Shown here: one piece after another, positions 1 through 9,064 of the stretch
How the letters are laid out: each line of letters opens with the position of its first letter
How positions within the stretch are numbered: position 1 is the stretch's first letter
DNA from: Chryseobacterium sp. R2A-55
GTDB taxonomy: Bacteria > Bacteroidota > Bacteroidia > Flavobacteriales > Weeksellaceae
Length of the DNA: 64,000 nt
NCBI RefSeq assembly: GCF_021401085.1
Contig: NZ_JACBFP010000007.1
Coordinates: forward strand, 62,001-126,000
Reading direction: 5' to 3'
Translations under genes and position numbers: made by a program
Notes under the pieces: generated by a model
Seen by the model: the letters and a program-made list of their open reading frames with translations, nothing else
Told to the model about the DNA's origin: nothing
Database searches by the model: none

Positions 1-2673
1 ATTGTCTGTTCCATCGACCAACTTAATTCTCATCCTTGTTGTACCAAATTTGGCGTCAGCAGGGATTACAATGGTTGCGATTCCCGGTGTAGTTGCTGAG
101 GCACCTGTAAGCTGAACTCTCTCCGCGTCTTCAAAAACACCATTTTGATTATAATCGATCCACGCAAAATAACTATCACTTGCAAAGTAAGTAGATGCTT
201 TTACTGAAAGCAAGTAAGTTCCTTTTCTATTTACATTTGTGGAAATAGCAGTGAAATCTTCATATCCTGCAGTAGAAGTAGAGTTATTGTTAATGGTTCC
301 AAAAGTAACATTTGAGATCTTTTCAAATGAAGTAGAGGTTGCTCCTGCTGTGCAGTAAACAAATGATCCAGTAGTAATAGCGGTATAGACACAACCGGTG
401 GCATCTCCGATATTATTAGTAGGTACAATTTTCACGTAATAAGTTGAATTACCGATAAGGTTTACTTGGGTGCTCAACGCTGTTGTCAATGTTCCGTTTA
501 CGATATCTGTTCCACCATCAGTGGTTCCAATATATACTTTATAACCTGTAGCTCCATTAGCCAATGCCCACGAAATAGTTGCAGGATTTGGTGCGAGACC
601 AGTGAGATTTCCTGTGAGTGAAGTACATGAAGGAGCGGTTGTAGGGGCAACATAAGTAAACTCATACGCACCTATATCTGGAGTCGCAGCATCTCTAGTT
701 GCGCCCGTGTAATCAGTCGTATAAGCAGCAATCGGTGTTCCTTTGTTATCAAGCAATTCTGTATTTTCAGAACTTGGATTCAATTTAAGGAAATCCGTAG
801 AAGTTCCATTAGTGGAAAGAAAATCTGCACTAATATTCTGGGAATTGGTTTCTCTGACGCCTACATGAGTCTGGAACGCAGACATTGTAGAATAGGCAGT
901 AGCACTGTTATAATAGATATTTTGGTTAGTTCCAGAACCTGTAAAAAAGTTGTTGTTATTTGATGTTACCGCATAATTATTAAGATTAGTAGATGCACTT
1001 CTTCTGAATGCAGATGCATATCCTGTTCCTTTAGGTGTGGAAGTGTTGATCACCATATTGTTTCGCATGTCCAACGTTGCAGTAGTTGAAGTAGTGTTAA
1101 ATGTATGGTAAATACCTGTGGAATTAAAGTTAGCTCCCAAAGATGTACCATTCAAATAGATTGAATTGTAATATACTTTGAGATTTGAAGTGGCACCACT
1201 GGAAGCAAGGTAGATCCCTGCCAAACCAACTGAAGTAGTGCTGCTGTTTGGAACACGCAAATCACCAATTAAATTATTTACAATGTACGTATTGGCAGAA
1301 ACTGTGGTTCCTACAATATAAACACCATAGAGCACACTTGCTCCGCCAGTAGCCTGCACGTTATATACTTTATTTTGCAAAATATTGGTGAGCGCTGTAG
1401 CATTGGCGTAAATCAAGTAGCCATTTGCTGCAATATTGATTCCGCTTACGGTGTTGTCGATAATATCCGTTTGAGGTCCAGAAGCGGTTGTATAAATTCC
1501 ATAGTAGGTACCAAAAGAAGAACCGTTCAATTTATTTTTTGTGGCAGTGAGGGATCCAGTATTCGCAGTACCTGCATAGCCGTGCAAAATTCCATATACG
1601 GATTGGTAAGTTGTACCGGTATGATTTGCTATGGTTCCCAAATTAATCTCATTGTTATTTGCCGTTAAATTTACTGCTGTGGAAGCAGTTGTACTTAAAC
1701 AATAAATACCCGCATAAGTTCCGCTGCTTGTGGAAGTATAATTCAAACGGTTTGGCGCATTCACTTTGTTATTATTTATTGTAAAAGACGTGTTGTCACC
1801 GTAGATATAGATTCCAGCCGCTCCTAAACCTCCGTCTGCAAAATTCATGGTATTGAAAGAAACATTGGAAGATGCCTGATAAGTGCCAAATAAGCCATAT
1901 GCTGTAACATAACCTAATGCACCCAAATTATTGAATGTATTACCAGTGGCAACTGAAGTTCCTCCTACATCATTTCCGGTATCCCTCAATGTGTATGGAG
2001 CAGCAGCTGCATATCCGTTCAGCATTATACCGACTGACAAAGCGTTATTGATGGTGTTCCCGTAAATCTTGTTATTGCTGTTCAGTCCTGAAGTAGCGGT
2101 GGGTATAAGGGCAGTTCCAGATTCCGTGGTATGTGCAAAGTAAACACCGGAAGTAGGAGTAGCTGCGCCACCGTTGATAAAGTTCACCACGTTATTCTGA
2201 ATGGTGTTATTGTTACAACCGTCCGTCGCATCCAAAGGATAAAAATAAAATCCTCTTTCTATTGCCGTAATTGCAGTACTATTACTTGGATTCTCTTGAA
2301 GTGTAAAACCATCAATGGTCATATAATCCACACCCACAAATTTAAAGAAAGCATCATAAGCTGTGGTTCCAACCTGCGCATTAATCACCGGATTTGGCCC
2401 GGATCCACTTTTTTGGATGACAAGTGGATTACTTGAAGAAAGCGATGCATTCAGAATCATAGATCCTAAAGTAAATCCTCCTGAAGGAGCAGTTTCCGCA
2501 TATCCGGCTGGAACCTTGATTGTGGCGCCGCCAGGACCTACCCCACTTGCATTTAGCTCTGTGAACGCTTCAGCCAATGTTAAATAATCTACCCCGATCA
2601 TTTTTGTCCCGGAGACTTGTGCAGAAACACAAATTCCGAAAACTACCCCGCATGCGAGTAAAAGTTTTTTCAT
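1..2673 (-). CDS. Large secreted protein with parallel beta-helix, FN3-like and GEVED domains (C-terminus outside window)
   Basis: The reading frame stays open from an ATG at 2673 to the left edge, 891 codons without a stop, so the C-terminus is missing. Residues 1-19 (MKKLLLACGVVFGICVSAQ) form a Sec signal peptide. Residues of about 30-640 are rich in Asn, Gly and Thr, with recurring N-N-x-I/V-x-N patterns typical of a right-handed parallel beta-helix of the pectate-lyase-like type. An FN3-like stretch follows (YKVYIGTTDGG, STYYVKIVPTNNIGDATGC), then a GEVED-type domain with GYEDFTA and an Asp-rich calcium-loop-like WIDYNQNGVF. The product is probably surface-exposed or secreted by T9SS, with a sorting tail beyond the edge; the tail itself is not seen. 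The FN3/GEVED part closely resembles the gene just downstream. Substrate and function are unknown; adhesion or polysaccharide binding are both possible. Confidence 0.85.
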   Translation of the reverse strand, partial: MKKLLLACGVVFGICVSAQVSGTKMIGVDYLTLAEAFTELNASGVGPGGATIKVPAGYAETAPSGGFTLGSMILNASLSSSNPLVIQKSGSGPNPVINAQVGTTAYDAFFKFVGVDYMTIDGFTLQENPSNSTAITAIERGFYFYPLDATDGCNNNTIQNNVVNFINGGAATPTSGVYFAHTTESGTALIPTATSGLNSNNKIYGNTINNALSVGIMLNGYAAAAPYTLRDTGNDVGGTSVATGNTFNNLGALGYVTAYGLFGTYQASSNVSFNTMNFADGGLGAAGIYIYGDNTSFTINNNKVNAPNRLNYTSTSSGTYAGIYCLSTTASTAVNLTANNNEINLGTIANHTGTTYQSVYGILHGYAGTANTGSLTATKNKLNGSSFGTYYGIYTTASGPQTDIIDNTVSGINIAANGYLIYANATALTNILQNKVYNVQATGGASVLYGVYIVGTTVSANTYIVNNLIGDLRVPNSSTTSVGLAGIYLASSGATSNLKVYYNSIYLNGTSLGANFNSTGIYHTFNTTSTTATLDMRNNMVINTSTPKGTGYASAFRRSASTNLNNYAVTSNNNNFFTGSGTNQNIYYNSATAYSTMSAFQTHVGVRETNSQNISADFLSTNGTSTDFLKLNPSSENTELLDNKGTPIAAYTTDYTGATRDAATPDIGAYEFTYVAPTTAPSCTSLTGNLTGLAPNPATISWALANGATGYKVYIGTTDGGTDIVNGTLTTALSTQVNLIGNSTYYVKIVPTNNIGDATGCVYTAITTGSFVYCTAGATSTSFEKISNVTFGTINNNSTSTAGYEDFTAISTNVNRKGTYLLSVKASTYFASDSYFAWIDYNQNGVFEDAERVQLTGASATTPGIATIVIPADAKFGTTRMRIKLVDGTDN

Positions 2674-2695
2674 GTATATTTTTTTAAATTGTCGC

Positions 2696-2703
2696 CAAAT
2701 ATA
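2696..2703 (-). promoter_or_regulatory. Putative -7 promoter box for the left-edge secreted protein
   Basis: The minus strand reads TATATTTG here, an exact match to the Bacteroidota -7 consensus TAnnTTTG, 22 bases upstream of the ATG at 2673. No TTG is seen at the expected -33 distance, so the call rests on one box plus its position. Confidence 0.4.
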
Positions 2704-2852
2704 GTTTAATTTAGGGTATAAATTATGTGATTCACCAATAAAACAGATTTTTAACATTTTTTTAATCTTAAAACAAGACATCTTTTAATTCAATATTAAG
2801 TCATCATTCAAAATACCCAATTATTTACAATTTGAGCGCAATTCCAATGCAT

Positions 2853-2880
2853 GAAAAAATCGCCCCAAAATTGGGGCGAT
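2853..2880 (-). terminator. Rho-independent terminator after the GEVED/T9SS protein
   Basis: On the minus strand a perfect 10-bp stem (ATCGCCCCAA / TTGGGGCGAT, 2859-2880) is followed by a short T run (2854-2858). It lies 24 bases past the stop of the minus-strand gene at 2904-5156 and separates it from the next secreted-protein gene. Confidence 0.85.
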
Positions 2881-2903
2881 TCGTAAAGGTATCATCTGAG
2901 TAA

Positions 2904-5156
2904 TTACTGCTTGATTGCTTTCACTGTTTTCACAGATCCGTCGTTCATGTGCAATGTTACCAGATACAATCCTGCGTTCAATGAAGAAAGATTAAGTTCT
3001 GCAGCCGGAGCAAGTGTTTTCACCTGTCTTCCAGAAACATCGCTAATGGTGATCGATTTCACATTTTTCACATCAGAGATTCTCAGGATATCTGTGAACG
3101 GGTTTGGATAAACCGATACAGCATCTTTGTTTGCGTTTGAAACGGCTAATGTTTTGTCGATAATATTCAATGTGTAATCGTGTGTTCTACCTTGTGCAGA
3201 AATATTGCCGCAAGCTACGATAGATGCAATGCTGTTTTGTCTGGACATACGAACTCTCATTCTTGTATTTCCGATCGTGGCGTCTGCAGGGATGGCAATT
3301 GTACCTGTTCTTGGACCAGTTCCCGATCCAGTCAAATCGAATCTTTCCGAAGCATCAAACACTCCATTATTATTTAAATCGATCCAAACACTTACTTTAT
3401 CATTGGTATTTGCACTAGCTAAAGTAATGGTCATTGGATAGCTTTGACCCTGAGTTACATTTCCTACTACTGCGGTAAAATCTTCATACCCGTTTGGAAT
3501 TGTGGTAACAGTACTTGGATTGTTAATATCTGCGAAAGTGACATTAGACATTCTATCTGCGTTTACGGTTGAATGTGTTGCTGCACAATAAGTCCAATTT
3601 GCACCTGTGGTGAAAGAAATTTCTGAACAACCTGTTGCATCTCCAATTGGATTTGTTGGCACCACCTTCACAAAATAAGTGGTATTTAATGCAAGACCGT
3701 TTAAGTTAAAACTGTTTGTAGTTGCAATTGTTCCATTTACAACATTGTAATTGTTTGATGCAGTTCCAACATAAACTTTGTACCCACTAGCATTATCATC
3801 TTTAATCCAATTCAATATTGTGGAAGCTGCAGTTACATTTGTTGCCCCGTCCGCTGGAGAAGTAATTGCAGTACAGCTAGGCAGTACTAAATCCTGGATA
3901 TCTACGGTATAATCTTGAACCTGTCCATAAGCATTATTACCGCAAGAAACTGGATCCGCAGAATAAGTCATACTGATTCTCATTCTTGTTGGCCCATTTA
4001 AAGCCGAAGCAGGTATAGTGATATTTCCCGTCGCTGCAGCTGCATTTGATAGTACTGTTTTTTCATTATCTGCAAAAATTCCGTCGTGATTATAATCGAT
4101 CCAAACACTCGTTTTATCTGGGCCGGCAGAATCAAATCCCTTAATATTTACTGTAATTGGATAGGTGAGCTGTTTTTTCACATGGGCAGTTACCGAAGTA
4201 TAATCTAAATATCCAGGGGTATTTGCCACAGTAGGGGTCACATTATTGACATCCGCAAAAACCACGCTGCTGATAATCTCATACGTCGTATTGGTATATG
4301 TTGGCGATGTAGCGTCACAATATCCTAACACGTTATTGGTACTGAAGCTGATTTCTTGACAACCCGTGGCATTGCCAACCAAATTGTAAGGTACAAGTTT
4401 CGCATAATAAGTTTTATTTGGACTCAATGGCACATATTGGTTGGTCAATCCTCCAACAATAGTATTATTAAATACATCATTTCCTCCTGGTGTTGTACCC
4501 ACGCTTAACTGATATCCAACGGCTTTAGGAGTTGCATTCCATTTAAAATTATGTGCACCATAATTAAGAGTAGAACCATCTAGTGGACTAATAAAAGTGC
4601 TACATAATGGTACATCTGTTGCCACATCCTGAACTATTTTATAATCCGTCGTTGTAAAAGTTGCATTTCCAGAAGTCGCAGCATAGAAATATCCATAAGC
4701 ATAATCTGTTGCTCCATCTGTTTTCATAATACCTGCTGGAATAGTTCCTGTAAGTGATGTACATGTGGTTACTGTAGCACTGGTTATGGCGACTTGCGCT
4801 ATTGTATTAATATTCCACGTTGTGTCGCCGTGTGGAGCATCAAATAACACCAAATATAGTGTTCCTGATCCTGTTCCGCTTTTCTTAAAGTTGAGGGAAA
4901 TAGTTGCCGCCTGTCCATTGTTGGTTTGTGGTACAGCAAGTTTATCAAGCTGGATTGCTACTCCAATCTGCGTAGTTAAAGCAGTAGTCGCCTGGCTAAT
5001 ACCGTTGCTGGTGCCACATGCGCCAGTCACATTGCTGGGTGTAGCAGCAAAAAAAATCCTTGCCGGATCATTAAATGGATCAGTAGAAGTGTAATTGTAT
5101 TGGGCACTCATCCCAATTCCAATGGCCAAAAAGCACAATAATAAAAGTTTTTTCAT
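2904..5156 (-). CDS. T9SS-secreted protein with two FN3-like/GEVED modules
   Basis: A 750-residue protein with a signal peptide (MKKLLLLCFLAIGIGMSAQ). After an N-terminal beta-rich region of about 180 residues come two copies of one module: FN3-like (about 200-275 and 430-520), each followed by a GEVED-type domain (about 280-425 and 525-670). Each GEVED copy has a WID-rich loop (SVWIDYNHDGIF, SVWIDLNNNGVF), RMRI/RMRV, and a closing QDYTVDI or HDYTLNI. Residues of about 680-750 are a type A T9SS sorting tail: VSVYPNPFTD, the ISDVSGRQVK strand and a GLYLVTL strand. It should be exported by Sec, moved across the outer membrane by T9SS, and anchored or released. No catalytic residues are recognisable, so a binding or adhesive role is likely but unproven. 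It lies in the same orientation as its paralogue at the left edge, with separate transcription suggested by the terminator between them. Confidence 0.9.
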   Translation of the reverse strand: MKKLLLLCFLAIGIGMSAQYNYTSTDPFNDPARIFFAATPSNVTGACGTSNGISQATTALTTQIGVAIQLDKLAVPQTNNGQAATISLNFKKSGTGSGTLYLVLFDAPHGDTTWNINTIAQVAITSATVTTCTSLTGTIPAGIMKTDGATDYAYGYFYAATSGNATFTTTDYKIVQDVATDVPLCSTFISPLDGSTLNYGAHNFKWNATPKAVGYQLSVGTTPGGNDVFNNTIVGGLTNQYVPLSPNKTYYAKLVPYNLVGNATGCQEISFSTNNVLGYCDATSPTYTNTTYEIISSVVFADVNNVTPTVANTPGYLDYTSVTAHVKKQLTYPITVNIKGFDSAGPDKTSVWIDYNHDGIFADNEKTVLSNAAAATGNITIPASALNGPTRMRISMTYSADPVSCGNNAYGQVQDYTVDIQDLVLPSCTAITSPADGATNVTAASTILNWIKDDNASGYKVYVGTASNNYNVVNGTIATTNSFNLNGLALNTTYFVKVVPTNPIGDATGCSEISFTTGANWTYCAATHSTVNADRMSNVTFADINNPSTVTTIPNGYEDFTAVVGNVTQGQSYPMTITLASANTNDKVSVWIDLNNNGVFDASERFDLTGSGTGPRTGTIAIPADATIGNTRMRVRMSRQNSIASIVACGNISAQGRTHDYTLNIIDKTLAVSNANKDAVSVYPNPFTDILRISDVKNVKSITISDVSGRQVKTLAPAAELNLSSLNAGLYLVTLHMNDGSVKTVKAIKQ

Positions 5157-5349
5157 TAAAAATAAATTAAATTAGTATTCCGGCGAACTTAGTAAATTCT
5201 AATGAACTGTCATAATTTCTTGTTAATCCCGAAATACAATTTAATTTTTTTTTAATAATTTATACAGATAGGGGCATTTGAAATCATAAATGAAAATACC
5301 CAGCAATATACTTCTTGAATCATTTCATTTACAAATCGATGACCATAAT

Positions 5350-5640
5350 CTATTCCTCCATAAAATAAGTCGATAACCGCATCAGTCTCCGGTTTTCTTG
5401 ACTGAGACGCTCCATTTTTTCCAGCAAATGATGAATGACTTCCAGTCCGGGCAGATTCACATCCAAATCATAATGCCAGTTTGCAAACCTTTCAAGTGCG
5501 GGCAGTTCTTCATACAAAAGATACTTCACATCATTTTCGGTCTCCGTTTTCAGCAATCCTGCTTCTTCCAGGGAATCAAAAAAAGTGATTTCAATATCAT
5601 AGATTTTTACAAGTTCTTCTCTTGAAATTCGCTCGCTCAT
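5350..5640 (-). CDS. cbpM: Chaperone modulator CbpM-like, MerR-type helix-turn-helix
   Basis: A 96-residue protein with an N-terminal MerR-like helix-turn-helix ([20 protein letters not shown]) and a C-terminal helical, Glu/Arg-rich tail, the size and form of CbpM. In E. coli, CbpM binds the J-domain of CbpA and inhibits its co-chaperone and DNA-binding activity. The start overlaps the stop of the upstream J-protein gene by 4 bases (ATGA), so the two are almost surely co-translated. That pairing is the strongest support for the call. Whether it binds DNA itself cannot be told from sequence. Confidence 0.85.
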   Translation of the reverse strand: MSERISREELVKIYDIEITFFDSLEEAGLLKTETENDVKYLLYEELPALERFANWHYDLDVNLPGLEVIHHLLEKMERLSQENRRLMRLSTYFMEE

Positions 5641-6554
5641 TTCTTTAAGTTTTTAAGTTCCTGAAAAAGTTCCTTTTCTCGCTCCGTCAGATGAGTCGGA
5701 AGCTTCACATGGTACGTCACAAACAAATCCCCAAACTCCCCTTCTTTTTTATACACCGGAAATCCTTTACCTTTCAATCTTACTTTGGTATTGTTTTGGG
5801 TTTCTGGCTTCACCATCAGTTTCACACTTCCGTCTAAAGTAGGGATCTTCACCTCTCCCCCCAAAACGGCGGTATATAAATCGATTTCAACTCTTGAATT
5901 CAAATCATCACCATTTCTTTTGAAATGTTGGTCTTCGGAAATATTAAAAGTGATGAATAGATCACCATTTGGACCTCCATTAAATCCAGGATTTCCATGG
6001 CCTTTAAGTTTGATTTTCTGTCCGTCTGCAATTCCTGCCGGAATCGTAATCCTCACCTTTTTACCGTTTATTTCAAAGGTTTTCTGATGTGTTTTGGCAG
6101 CGTCTCTCAAGTGCAGGTTAATTTCCGCCTCCACATCCTGACCCTTAAATTTTCCCGAAGCATTACCTCTGGAACTTCTGCCAAAGCCAGTTCCCGCACC
6201 ACCAAACATGCTTTGGAAAAAATCAGAAAAATCTTCTCCTCCAGAGAAATCCTCTGCTGCAAATCCACCGTAGTTCTGGCTTTGCTGATATGATCTTTGC
6301 TGCTGCTTTGCTTTTTCAAATTCCTCACCTTGCTTCCAGTGCTCCCCGTATTTATCGTACTTTTCACGGTTTTCGGGATTGCTGAGAACTTCATTGGCTT
6401 CATTGATTTCTTTGAATTTCTTCTCAGCTCCTTTGTCGCCAGGATTCATATCTGGGTGATATTTTCGGGCAAGTTTCCGGTACGCCTTTTTTATTTGCTC
6501 GGCGCTCGCCTTTTTATCGACTTCCAGAATTTTGTAATAATCTATGTATGCCAT
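5637..6554 (-). CDS. cbpA: DnaJ-type co-chaperone CbpA (curved-DNA-binding protein)
   Basis: A 305-residue Hsp40. Residues 1-70 are a J-domain with the HPD motif ([10 protein letters not shown]) that stimulates DnaK ATPase. A Gly/Phe-rich linker follows ([27 protein letters not shown]). The rest is the DnaJ C-terminal substrate-binding part ([21 protein letters not shown]). The four CXXCXGXG zinc repeats of true DnaJ are absent, which makes it a type II J-protein such as CbpA rather than DnaJ. It helps DnaK fold or disaggregate proteins in the cytoplasm. It is followed by cbpM with a 4-base overlap and is divergent from the prolyl oligopeptidase gene. Confidence 0.93.
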   Translation of the reverse strand: MAYIDYYKILEVDKKASAEQIKKAYRKLARKYHPDMNPGDKGAEKKFKEINEANEVLSNPENREKYDKYGEHWKQGEEFEKAKQQQRSYQQSQNYGGFAAEDFSGGEDFSDFFQSMFGGAGTGFGRSSRGNASGKFKGQDVEAEINLHLRDAAKTHQKTFEINGKKVRITIPAGIADGQKIKLKGHGNPGFNGGPNGDLFITFNISEDQHFKRNGDDLNSRVEIDLYTAVLGGEVKIPTLDGSVKLMVKPETQNNTKVRLKGKGFPVYKKEGEFGDLFVTYHVKLPTHLTEREKELFQELKNLKK

Positions 6555-6571
6555 CGAATAAAAGATTTATT

Positions 6572-6579
6572 CAAATTTA
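6572..6579 (-). promoter_or_regulatory. Putative -7 promoter box for cbpA-cbpM
   Basis: The minus strand reads TAAATTTG, matching TAnnTTTG, 17 bases before the cbpA start. A weak TG-type -33 is the best upstream candidate. The 6555-6842 stretch otherwise holds only AT-rich, divergent regulatory sequence; a second match (TAGCTTTG, plus strand, 6747-6754) may serve the prolyl oligopeptidase gene. Confidence 0.4.
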
Positions 6580-6842
6580 ATCAAAAAACGGGCGAAATCA
6601 TTTTATTTGTCCTTAAAAAAAAATTATCCGTACCCAATTATTGGAAAAGCTGATGAAAAGAGTGTTTTCCTGATTTCTAATAGAATAAAAACATCAACAT
6701 AATAAGAAAGGGTGTTTTAACGCTCATATTTTTTCAAAAACCTTCTTAGCTTTGTTAAGTAAATCGCTGCAAAAATAAAATGCGGCGAACAACTTTTTAT
6801 TGTTCTATTTCCTAATCTCCGCAACCCTAAAACACCTAAATC

Positions 6843-8999
6843 ATGAAAAAAGTCACTTTAATTTGTATGAGCGCAGCATTCCAGCTCATCACCGCACAAC
6901 AGTTCATTTATCCACCGACAAAAAAAGCACCGGTAACGGACGAAATTTGGGGCCAGAAAGTCCAAGATGATTACCGCTGGATGGAAGATGTAAAAAACCC
7001 CGAAATGGTTTCTTGGCTAAAATCACAAGCAGATTTCACCAATTCTCAGCTGTCTAAGATTCCTGGTCAAGATCAACTCATTAAGGAATTAAAGCAATAC
7101 GAAAAAATGAACCCAGGAATGAATATTCCTGCCGGAAAATCAGGAAATCGATATTTCTACAATCGGAAAAATGCCGGCGAACAGGTAAGAAAGCTTTATT
7201 ACCGGGATGGTGAAAACGGTGCTGAAAAACTGCTTTTTGATCCCCAAAAATTTATGGCAGGAAAAACGATGGATTATAACACTCAAATAAGTGATGATGG
7301 TTCAAGAATCATCTTTAACCTCAGTGAATCCGGATCGGAACTGGGAGACGTTCGAATTATGGAGGTTTCGACTGGCAAATTCCTGGCAGATGTAATTCCC
7401 CACAGCGAAGGATATTTTTTTGACACCAGTAAATCAGAAATTATTTACAGACAATATAAAAGCTATGACGTTCATGATCCTATGAACAACCTTAATTTAG
7501 CTTTAAAATTACACAAGATTGGAACTCCAATTTCCTCAGACATATTATTGGCGAGTGCCGAAAAATATCCAGAATTAGAAATCAAACCCATGGATTATCT
7601 GGGCATTTCATCCTATAAAAACTCCCCTTATGTTTTCTTGGGGATATTTACAGTAGATCCCAACGCAACTTATTACTATGCGTTAAAATCTGATTTCAAA
7701 AATAAAAAAACAGATTGGAAAAAACTGGTCGACCAAAGTGATGAAATCCATCAAATGTTTGTAGATGGCCACGATGTTTACTTTCAAACACCAAAAGGCA
7801 ATTCAAACTTTAGACTGATCAAAACTTCACTGAAAAATCCAGACATCGCCAATGCGAAAGTAATATTAGACGGAAATAGTGACTGGAAAATTGACAGAGT
7901 TTTCCAGACCAAAGATTTCTTGGTCATTGATCAAGACCATAATGGTATTCAGACCAAAATCGTGACATACAACCTGCGTAATGGCAAGAATGAAAACTTA
8001 AATACAAACATTGAAGGAAACGTAATGTCTATGCCTTTCAACGAAAGACAGGACGACAATGAAATCGTGTTGATCAACACAGGTTGGACAAAACCCTTCA
8101 ATGTCTTCCCATACGATTTGCCCACTAAGAAAAAATGGGAAAACTTTCTAACCGTGAAGTTCAACTTTCCTAATTTGGAAAATCTGGCCTATGAAGAAAT
8201 TGAATATCCTTCTCATGATGGAACCATGGTTCCACTGAGTATCGTTTATGACAAAACAAAACTAAAAAAAGATGGCAGTAACACGGCATTGATGATGGGT
8301 TATGGTTCCTATGGCATGATTGCATATGCACCTGTATTTCAAAGAAATTATCTGCCACTGCTGAACCGGGGTGTGGTTCTCGCTTTCGCTCACGTGAGGG
8401 GCGGTGGCGAAAAAGGAAACGATTGGTACCTTGCCGGAAAAAAAACAACAAAACCCAACACCTGGAAAGATTTCAATGCAGCTGCAGAATATTTAATTAC
8501 AAATAAATTCACTTCTCCAGAGAAACTGGGAATTACCGGAGCAAGTGCAGGTGGAATATTGATTGGAAGAGCCATCACCGAAAGACCAGATCTGTACAAA
8601 GTTGCCATTCCCAAAGTGGGATGCCTAAACACTTTAAGGATGGAATTTTCCGCAAACGGACCGGTAAACATACCCGAATTCGGAACCATCAAAGACGAAA
8701 CCGAGTTTAAAGCACTCTACGAAATGGACGCGTTTCAGCACATCAAAAAAGGAACGAAATATCCTGCACAGCTGATTACAACCGGCTTCAATGATCCGCG
8801 AGTTGACAGTTTCATTCCTGCGAAATTTGCCGCAAAAATGCAGGATCAAACTGATTCCAAAAATCCGGTTTACCTTTATGTGGATTACAAAGCGGGCCAT
8901 TTCGGCGGAAGCACTATGGATGAGCAATTTGCACAATTGTCTAAAGAGTTTGCTTTTCTGCTTAATGAAACTGGAAATCCAGAATTTCAGGTAAAGTAG
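6843..8999 (+). CDS. Prolyl oligopeptidase family serine peptidase (S9A)
   Basis: A 718-residue protein with an N-terminal signal peptide ending near ITAQ, so it is likely periplasmic. Residues of about 20-90 (PPTKKAPVTDEIWG, DDYRWMED) are the family's N-terminal signature, and about 90-430 should form the seven-bladed beta-propeller that screens substrates by size. The C-terminal alpha/beta-hydrolase domain carries the triad: Ser568 in GASAGG, Asp651 in NDPRVD, and His686 in AGHFGG. The family cuts after proline in short peptides. The length matches secreted S9A enzymes of Bacteroidota. The gene stands alone, divergent from cbpA and convergent with an M1 aminopeptidase, with which it could cooperate in peptide use. 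True cleavage preference is inferred from the family. Confidence 0.93.
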   Translation: MKKVTLICMSAAFQLITAQQFIYPPTKKAPVTDEIWGQKVQDDYRWMEDVKNPEMVSWLKSQADFTNSQLSKIPGQDQLIKELKQYEKMNPGMNIPAGKSGNRYFYNRKNAGEQVRKLYYRDGENGAEKLLFDPQKFMAGKTMDYNTQISDDGSRIIFNLSESGSELGDVRIMEVSTGKFLADVIPHSEGYFFDTSKSEIIYRQYKSYDVHDPMNNLNLALKLHKIGTPISSDILLASAEKYPELEIKPMDYLGISSYKNSPYVFLGIFTVDPNATYYYALKSDFKNKKTDWKKLVDQSDEIHQMFVDGHDVYFQTPKGNSNFRLIKTSLKNPDIANAKVILDGNSDWKIDRVFQTKDFLVIDQDHNGIQTKIVTYNLRNGKNENLNTNIEGNVMSMPFNERQDDNEIVLINTGWTKPFNVFPYDLPTKKKWENFLTVKFNFPNLENLAYEEIEYPSHDGTMVPLSIVYDKTKLKKDGSNTALMMGYGSYGMIAYAPVFQRNYLPLLNRGVVLAFAHVRGGGEKGNDWYLAGKKTTKPNTWKDFNAAAEYLITNKFTSPEKLGITGASAGGILIGRAITERPDLYKVAIPKVGCLNTLRMEFSANGPVNIPEFGTIKDETEFKALYEMDAFQHIKKGTKYPAQLITTGFNDPRVDSFIPAKFAAKMQDQTDSKNPVYLYVDYKAGHFGGSTMDEQFAQLSKEFAFLLNETGNPEFQVK

Positions 9000-9007
9000 A
9001 AATATTC

Positions 9008-9047
9008 AAAAAAAGCCACCTCAGTGCGGGTGGCTTTGTTTTTTTTT
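9008..9047. terminator. Bidirectional terminator between two peptidase genes
   Basis: A 9-bp stem (AAAGCCACC 9012-9020 / GGTGGCTTT 9029-9037) has a T run on the plus side (9039-9047) and an A run on the other (9008-9014), which becomes T7 on the minus strand. It sits between convergent genes ending at 8999 and 9065 and can serve both. Confidence 0.85.
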
Positions 9048-9064
9048 CCAGATATCAGATCATC

